Assembly: GCA_037013495.1 (NCBI GenBank)
Contig: CM072806.1
Span: forward strand, 17,219,001-17,283,000
Reading direction: 5' to 3'
From: Hippophae tibetana
Taxonomy: Eukaryota; Streptophyta; Magnoliopsida; Rosales; Elaeagnaceae
DNA length: 64,000 bases
Shown here: positions 57,961-64,000 of the stretch, in pieces
How the letters are laid out: each line of letters begins with the position of its first letter
How positions within the stretch are numbered: position 1 is the first letter of the stretch
Position numbers and translations under genes: made by a program
The notes under the pieces: model-generated
Seen by the model: only the letters and a program-made list of their open reading frames with translations
Told to the model about the DNA's origin: nothing
Database searches by the model: none

Positions 57961-59207
57961 ATAAGACATAAATGAGGGGATTTCATTTTAAGTAAACTCA
58001 ATATCCCTACATCATTAAATCAGCCAAACTTATAGGTAGGATAAGTTTGTCTACCTATATATTTTAAGTCATGTCTTATGGATTTTTAAAATTTTGTTTA
58101 CTTAAAACTAAAAAATTGATTACGGGTTTTAAATAAATCACTTCTAAATACGAATCAAATAACTAAGACATCAAAACACATTTGTATCTAGATCTAACAT
58201 AACAACTGCTTCCTTTTATCACCACCTCTTAGTTATCTATAACTTAAACTTTGAAAAATCAAGCAAACTCATTTATTTATCCAGACCCATTAAATAGATA
58301 TATAACTTAAACTTTGAAAAACCAAGCATACTCAACACGTTTATGGTTCTTCGGAATTGAAATTCAAACCAATCGGCAAAACAATGTAATTTGCAATAAT
58401 TAATCAATGTACTTTTATAGTAAATAGTTAGGGATAGAAGAAAGAGTCTAGTAATGTGTCATTGCAGTTTGGAAATTAAGCTCCAAATTTTCTCACCTAT
58501 GACCACTCCTAAGTTAGGTGACCTAACTACCTCATACAAAACCTAAAAATTCCCCACTATCAACAACATCTGAATTACAATTGCTCGAAGATGCCCCACT
58601 ATATTAAAAATATTTGTATTACAATTGCTTAAACATGCCCCACTATATTAAAAACCATTGAATTACAATTTCCTTGAAGATACCCCACTTCAAGTCATGA
58701 TACAATCACGCAAAGGGATTATACCACACCGGGACGTTTCCCATAATACGACACTGTGACTATAATTTGTGACGAGAGCAATAAATATATAAAACTAAAA
58801 CCATATAAGTTTTGAAAAGTTAACCAGCCAAATCATCTTTGAATATAGATTATTAATGATTATATTTGTGAAAGTTGGTTTTTTAATTTTAAATTAAAGA
58901 TTACTTCATCTTAAAGTTCGGGTGATTGACTCTTTTTCTTATACAAAATTAGTAACTTTATATTTTTAATCTATTTTATTATATTATATTATATTTATAT
59001 CATTTGATTTTAATTTTAATTTTTAAAAGGCTCATTTTATTTTATTAAAAATTCATAAAAAAAATTATTGATGACAATTAATCTAATAGATGAATACATT
59101 CACAATACTTATAAATTATATCATAAAATTATACTTAATTAATATAAATTATTATTATTAATAATAATAAAGAAAAAAAAACAACTGAAGGTTGAAGTAA
59201 AATTAAA
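57961..59207. other. AT-rich spacer with a 44-bp tandem repeat
   Basis: No gene. It contains the repeat at 58574-58693 and is the 3' flank of the SABATH gene. Confidence 0.5.
58574..58693. repeat. 44-bp tandem repeat, ~2.7 copies
   Basis: ATTACAATTGCTCGAAGATG followed by CCCCACTATATTAAAAA and seven more bases starts at 58574, 58618 and 58662 (the last partial). The copies differ at several positions. Confidence 0.9.
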
Positions 59208-62200
59208 TTAAAATATGGCCTTTTTAGTAAGGGATAAAACCAAATTGATGTATTTGGCTTGGTTGTTTGCTAAATAATTGGCAATAATTTGTCCATATTT
59301 TATAAATAAATAATCCATTATATGATCCCCAAAGTGAGAAGCTAACATGGATTCAACCACTGCTCTGATGGTCTTAGCCACTCGAATTCCTCTTGCGATA
59401 CTCTGGGCATCAACTGAGTTATTCACTATTTTGCGATGATCATAACTACAACCTTCATCCCACTTAATTTCAAAGGCCTCCAACTTATCCAAAATGAATG
59501 ATCCTTGTTTTTCTATCTCCTCCTTTATTTCATCAGTGCTTGGAGCATAATACGGTGCGTTGAATGTGTTCACTTTTTCCTCTTCAATTAGACCCTACAA
59601 CAACATAATTAATTATTTCACACGATTAGATTGTACCATGAATATATTTGCTCTCCATTTTGACCCTAGCTAGCTAGCTAGCTAAATGTGTCACGTTGAA
59701 ATAATGATATACAATAAGAATGAGTCTTTTAAGGAGTAATCTAAGACTAGTACTGGAAATATATACTTCTATATTTAGGTATATTTAGGTGTATGATCAA
59801 AATGTATATAGAGTAAAATTAATATAATAAAAAATATACTACTTTTTAAATAGATTGAAATAAATTATTTTTTGTAATATTATAATTCAATCTACTTAAA
59901 TTTTTAACACTTTAATCTATTAATTATCATTTAAAATTTTAATTTTAATATATAAAATTTGTATTCTAAATAAATTAGAAATTAACTTTAAATTAGTGTT
60001 AAATGTATATCAGGTTCGACTTACATGTGGGCTTTTTTTATATGCACAAATTTAATAAAATTAAATTAACAAGAGTGAAAAAAAAGAGAGAACCTCAGAA
60101 GCCAAACTCATTAATGCATGGGATAAGAGCTCCCACTGATAGCAACTCTCAGCAGTAGTGGGGTCTGAAGTTGTTCTGCCCATAAATGACAACACCATGC
60201 GTCCATTGGCTACCATTTCATCGGAGCGTGAGTTGAGAAATACTGAAAAATCCTCCTTAAATTGATTTAAATATGCCTCCAAAACAGTTCGTGGACTTCT
60301 CTTTGATATGTACACCTTTCCCTTGTTTTTTGTGCCTACTCCCTCGGGGACCTGATATTTCATTAATTCTCCCATTCATTCACGTCAAACAGGCGTATGC
60401 AAAGGTTTAAAAAACTTTAATCGGACTGAAACGTTTTAAACATTTTTAATTAATACAAATTAGATTAGATTGTTTGATTTATAAAACGGTTCAGTCCGAT
60501 TTAATTTTCGGTTTAATTCGATATTTTTATATATTTAATGAAAAATAATGTAAAATTTTTAATATATTATTAAACCTGTTCGATTCGGTTCGAACGGTTT
60601 AAAATTAGTACAAATCAGACCAAATCGTTTGATTTGTAAAACCATTAAGTCCGATCCGATTCGGTCTAATTTTACGATTTAGTTTGATATAATCCAGTTT
60701 ATAGACACCCCTAAAATATAGTACACTTCCTATTAATTACAACACACAACTACATACAACAACATTTAATACCTTAACAATCACTAACAATTTATTTATA
60801 TGGTTATGAAAAACATCATCCTATAATAATAAAATAATTTTTTTATTTTATTTTTAAGTTATTTCTATTAAATAAAAATTATTATAATTTAAATAAATTA
60901 TAATTAATAAAATATATAATTTTAATATTATAATTAGATTTTTTTTTTATCAAAATATTGATTGTGAAAATAAAAATGTGCTGGTATTTGTTGTGCTTAA
61001 TTGTCAAAAGAGGAGAGATAATTGTCAAAACATGTGAATAGCATGTTTATATGTGATACCTTAAGATGTGATGTTGTAATTGTGACGAAAATCACCCCAC
61101 CGAAGTCCAATTTTACCATATTTTATAAAAGAAATATGAGTTAAAAGAATACATTTTTAATGTAAAATTAATTCAAGCTGTGAAATTTTTACATATGTGT
61201 GGAAATAAGAAGTTAAACATTAGATGTGATTACATACATGCTGTTTGAAAATTTAGACACAACTTTATAGTATGTTATAAGTGTATATGAAATTTTTATA
61301 AAGGTGTATGCTAGTTATGTAAAAATCAACATTAAAATAATGAGTATATTAAATAAAATATATTATACAATAAAACTAATTTAAATTATATCATAAATAT
61401 TATTAAAATTCAACTTTATTCTAACATATTACGTGACATCCTATTTAAGTTAAGATATAATAGTAATAGAGAACTTCCAATCACATAATAATTTTTATTT
61501 CACTTTATGTTTTAATAATAGTTGACATTTACGTGTAAACTAAGATCAACTTTTTGTGCAACAAAGTTCACATTTTTAACCTCTTGTACTTGTTTGTAAC
61601 ACACCAAAAATATTATATAAGATAGAATTGTATTTTTTTATTTTTTTATTAAAAATTATTAAATAAATTGTTTTATGAGTTTTTTAATTCTATAGATTTA
61701 AAAAAAAACAAATAAAAAATTATTAACAAATAATTCATAAGAAAATTGTTATAGAACATATTGATGATTATCTTTAAAAAAAATTAAAAATTATAAAATT
61801 TATTTAATTAGAAATCAAAAATTAAATAAACTTAAACTTGACTTACTTATGAAGTATGGCCTAAAAAGAGTATCAATATAGCAAACATTTTTCATTATTG
61901 TATGGTATATTAAAGTATTTGGCAATTTGTACTCTTCAAGTAAAATCATATGATACAATTTTTGCATGTAATAATATCTCATTACCCTAAATGCACGTAT
62001 GCTGGGTATATTTATTAAAATTAAAATATTTTCTCAAATAAAATAAAATTGAATAAGAAAAAAAACGTCTCAACACTTTGAATCATGAGATGCGCACCTT
62101 TTATACCTTTTATATTATATATAAACATAAAATTAGTATATTTATTAAGTAATGTAAAACACTATTTTTATATATTAAAATCTCTCTCAAAATATGCATC

Positions 62201-63166
62201 ATTTGATTAAATATTTTATATTTTAAACACATTTTTATTATATTTTAATTTTATTTATATCACTTGTTTTTTTTTCTTTTTACAAAGCCTAAGTATTTTT
62301 TTAGGAGATACATTAGTTTTTTTCTTAGTTCATTAATCGACTCAAGCTTTAATATTATGTTAAGTTTGTATAATATATAAACAATATAAATCATTCAATG
62401 TTAAAAGATTGACCTCAAAATAATATCATATTCATATTATTTATGAATATTATACTAATATCTTTTTTAATTAATAATGATATTTTTTTATATCCTAACC
62501 GTTTTAGTTTTTCTTTTCACTCTAGCAAATAGTACTATTATATTCAACATATTTCAACTCAATTTTGGCATGCTATTGATTGAAGAAGAATATTATTCAT
62601 ATATTATTTCACCACGTATATACTCCAACCTTATCGATCTCATGAGAATATTTATTAATTATTGATGCTTTATGTACATCCTACCAACATTAAAAAATAA
62701 AAATAGTAATTAATTAGTTATATATACAAAAAGTTGAAATAAAATTTTATATATATAGTACCTGAGATAGCCAATGTATGCTTGAAGAAGAGTGAACAAA
62801 ATGAAGAGTATTAGTAGGAAACAATCTGCCATAAAATGAGCCAGGAACAGCAAAAACAAAGCACTTTCGTTCCTTATCTTGTTCCTTTATTTTCTTGAAG
62901 AATTCAGGTAGGGAGAGAAATATGTTGTTGAAGTCATTGCTATAAAGATCATTCAAGAACAATCTAAACTCTGGCGACTTAAGTCCCATGCTGTTGTATT
63001 TAGACTTTATAGTATCCATTATATGTGTAATTGGTAACAATGTGTTTGGTCCTGATGAGCACCCCATATCTGCTATGCCCAAACTCTCAGGCAATTTTAT
63101 TGTTTGGCCCAAACCCTCTAGTATTGCTTCATCAATAAATTGTTTTCCCATTGATATTATTTTCTT
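59208..63166 (-). CDS. SABATH family SAM-dependent carboxyl methyltransferase (exon 1 not found)
   Basis: Plant SABATH enzymes transfer a methyl group from SAM to carboxyl groups of small acids such as salicylate, benzoate or jasmonate, or to N of purine alkaloids. The substrate here cannot be told from sequence. Visible exons on -: 63166-62762 (135 codons; [68 protein letters not shown]), 60351-60094 (86 codons; [49 protein letters not shown]) and 59594-59208 ([41 protein letters not shown], to a TAA stop). All junctions are AG/GT in phase 0. No stop or frameshift was seen over 349 codons. The usual ~25-residue first exon (M...GG.GE.SYA) is not visible up to 64000, so it lies beyond the window or is lost. 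Oddities: Ser replaces the usual Tyr in HSSYSxxWL, and LYSND replaces LPGND. The 2.4-kb intron carries a MITE. Confidence 0.85.
60390..60713. mobile_element. hAT-type MITE in the SABATH intron
   Basis: A ~324-bp element with termini CAGGCGTATGCAAA (60390 on +) and TAGGGGTGTCTATAAA (60713 read on -). The interior is full of alternating TCGGTTCGAAC / AAACCGTT / CCGATTCGGTC-type words in inverted arrangement, as in plant hAT MITEs. It begins 39 bp upstream (on -) of exon base 60351, so it sits in the intron close to the 3' splice site. A clean 8-bp target duplication is not evident. The end sequence resembles that of the hAT remnant at 7045. Confidence 0.65.
60714..62761 (-). other. Remaining SABATH intron sequence
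   Basis: AT-rich intron with donor GTACTATATATA at 62761. No coding domain on either strand; the 62477-62665 frame on + has no family motif. Confidence 0.6.
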
Positions 63167-64000
63167 CTGCATTTTAAACGTCAATATATTAGAGTTTCTA
63201 AATTTAGATAATCTATAAGACAAAAGTATTTGCTCTTAGAGTCCAAAATTATAGAAAATAATATCTTTAAAACTTATAATAAAAATAATACCACAATAAT
63301 ATTAAACGGTATTCATTAAACAGTATTTAATTAGACACCGATCAAAATTGAACATATCCAAATAATTATAATTCAATGTGAAATGTGAACGACGTTTAAA
63401 ATAAAATGATATATCAAACTTTTTTTATAGTGAAAATATATGAGGTAGACATAAAAAAATTTATTTTTATAGTTATAAATTATAAGGGTCCTATTTTTTA
63501 TCCTTTTTTTAATAAAATAGGCAAAATTTTAAATTTTGAATTCTTTTTTGGTAATAATTTAAAATTTTAGTTTTGTTTCTCTTTTATATTTTTACCATTT
63601 TACTCCTAAATTATGATTTTAATTTTCCTCTAACAGATAATTAATCGAAAATGGATTCATTTAAAATTTACCACACCTTAATGTAGATGTGTGATGTAAA
63701 TGTGACACGACCATTTCACCATTTTGAACCAAATTTTGTACTAAAAGTAAAATTAAATTTTTATTTATCTCTTACCCACACACCAAATGTTACAATTAAA
63801 TTATATTTCTTTATAAAATAGAATATTTTTTTAATTAATTTTTTAGCAATTATAGTATTCATTCAATTAATTATACTTTTAGATATACATTGTATTTAGC
63901 AAATTTTTACTAATTTTTTTATCATATACTCAATTTTAATTTATTATATGTAATGAAAAATTTAAAAATACTTTTAAATTTTTTTTCTAATAGAAGAAAA
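63167..64000. other. Upstream intron or flank of the SABATH gene
   Basis: On -, the acceptor TTTAAAATGCAG ends at 63167. The frame could be extended to an ATG at 63223, but those residues (MSYRLSKFRNSN) do not match the family N-terminus well and the acceptor is at the usual SABATH intron position. No first exon was recognised in the rest of the AT-rich stretch. Confidence 0.5.

Noticed and set aside
1..64000. CRISPR array, prophage, bacterial operon or biosynthetic gene cluster
   Set aside because: No spacer-repeat pattern, no prokaryotic gene organisation, and only a single candidate metabolic enzyme; tandem repeats present lack unique spacers of constant length.

Overview
This window reads as nuclear DNA of a dicotyledonous plant. 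It is very AT-rich, its recognisable single-copy genes are plant families with GT-AG introns, and most of the rest is decayed LTR retrotransposon with some DNA transposon. I see no rRNA, tRNA, CRISPR, phage or bacterial content, and I do not name the species.

Host genes are few. (1) An apparently intact one-exon gene on + at 14525-15331 encodes a two-helix membrane protein with DUF4408-type N-terminal and DUF761-type C-terminal regions. (2) A broken, 3'-truncated but intron-containing copy of CTU2 (cytoplasmic tRNA 2-thiolation protein 2) lies on + at 52190-53535. (3) A SABATH carboxyl methyltransferase gene lies on - at 59208-63166; three open exons are visible, and the short first exon is not found in the window.

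Layout by region:
- 0.3-3.4 kb: decayed Athila-like Ty3/gypsy pol with its 3' untranslated motifs.
- 3.9-7.0 kb: decayed hAT transposase on -.
- 7-14.3 kb: AT-rich spacer.
- 14.3-15.5 kb: the DUF4408/DUF761 gene.
- 17.7-19.4 kb: internally deleted copia element, LTRs and target duplication still visible.
- 22.1-23.1 kb: diverged AT-rich tandem array.
- 24.5-27.1 kb: probable non-autonomous CACTA-like element.
- 27.7-32.8 kb: nearly complete, young Tnt1/Tork-like copia element (5128 bp, two 468-bp LTRs with two differences, TSD GATTA, two in-frame TGA codons).
- 33.0-33.2 kb: LINE fragment.
- 35.2-39.6 kb: SIRE/Maximus-like copia remnant on -.
- 39.6-50.4 kb: Athila-like element with gag and a plant-transposon-type ORF but no visible pol. 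Its right LTR is split by a 1.77-kb solo LTR (47296-49068).
- 50.4-51.6 kb: second SIRE-like gag remnant on -.
- 52.2-53.5 kb: CTU2 pseudogene.
- 55.0-58.0 kb: two LTR copies of the solo-LTR family in opposite orientation, the second followed by the 3' region of its element.
- 59.2-63.2 kb: SABATH gene, with a probable hAT-type MITE 36 bp upstream of an exon.

No new multi-gene system is visible. The most informative signals are the nested transposon history, an as-1-like double TGACGTCA arrangement in the solo LTR promoter, the SABATH gene with a Ser where its family normally has Tyr, and the unprocessed CTU2 pseudogene.
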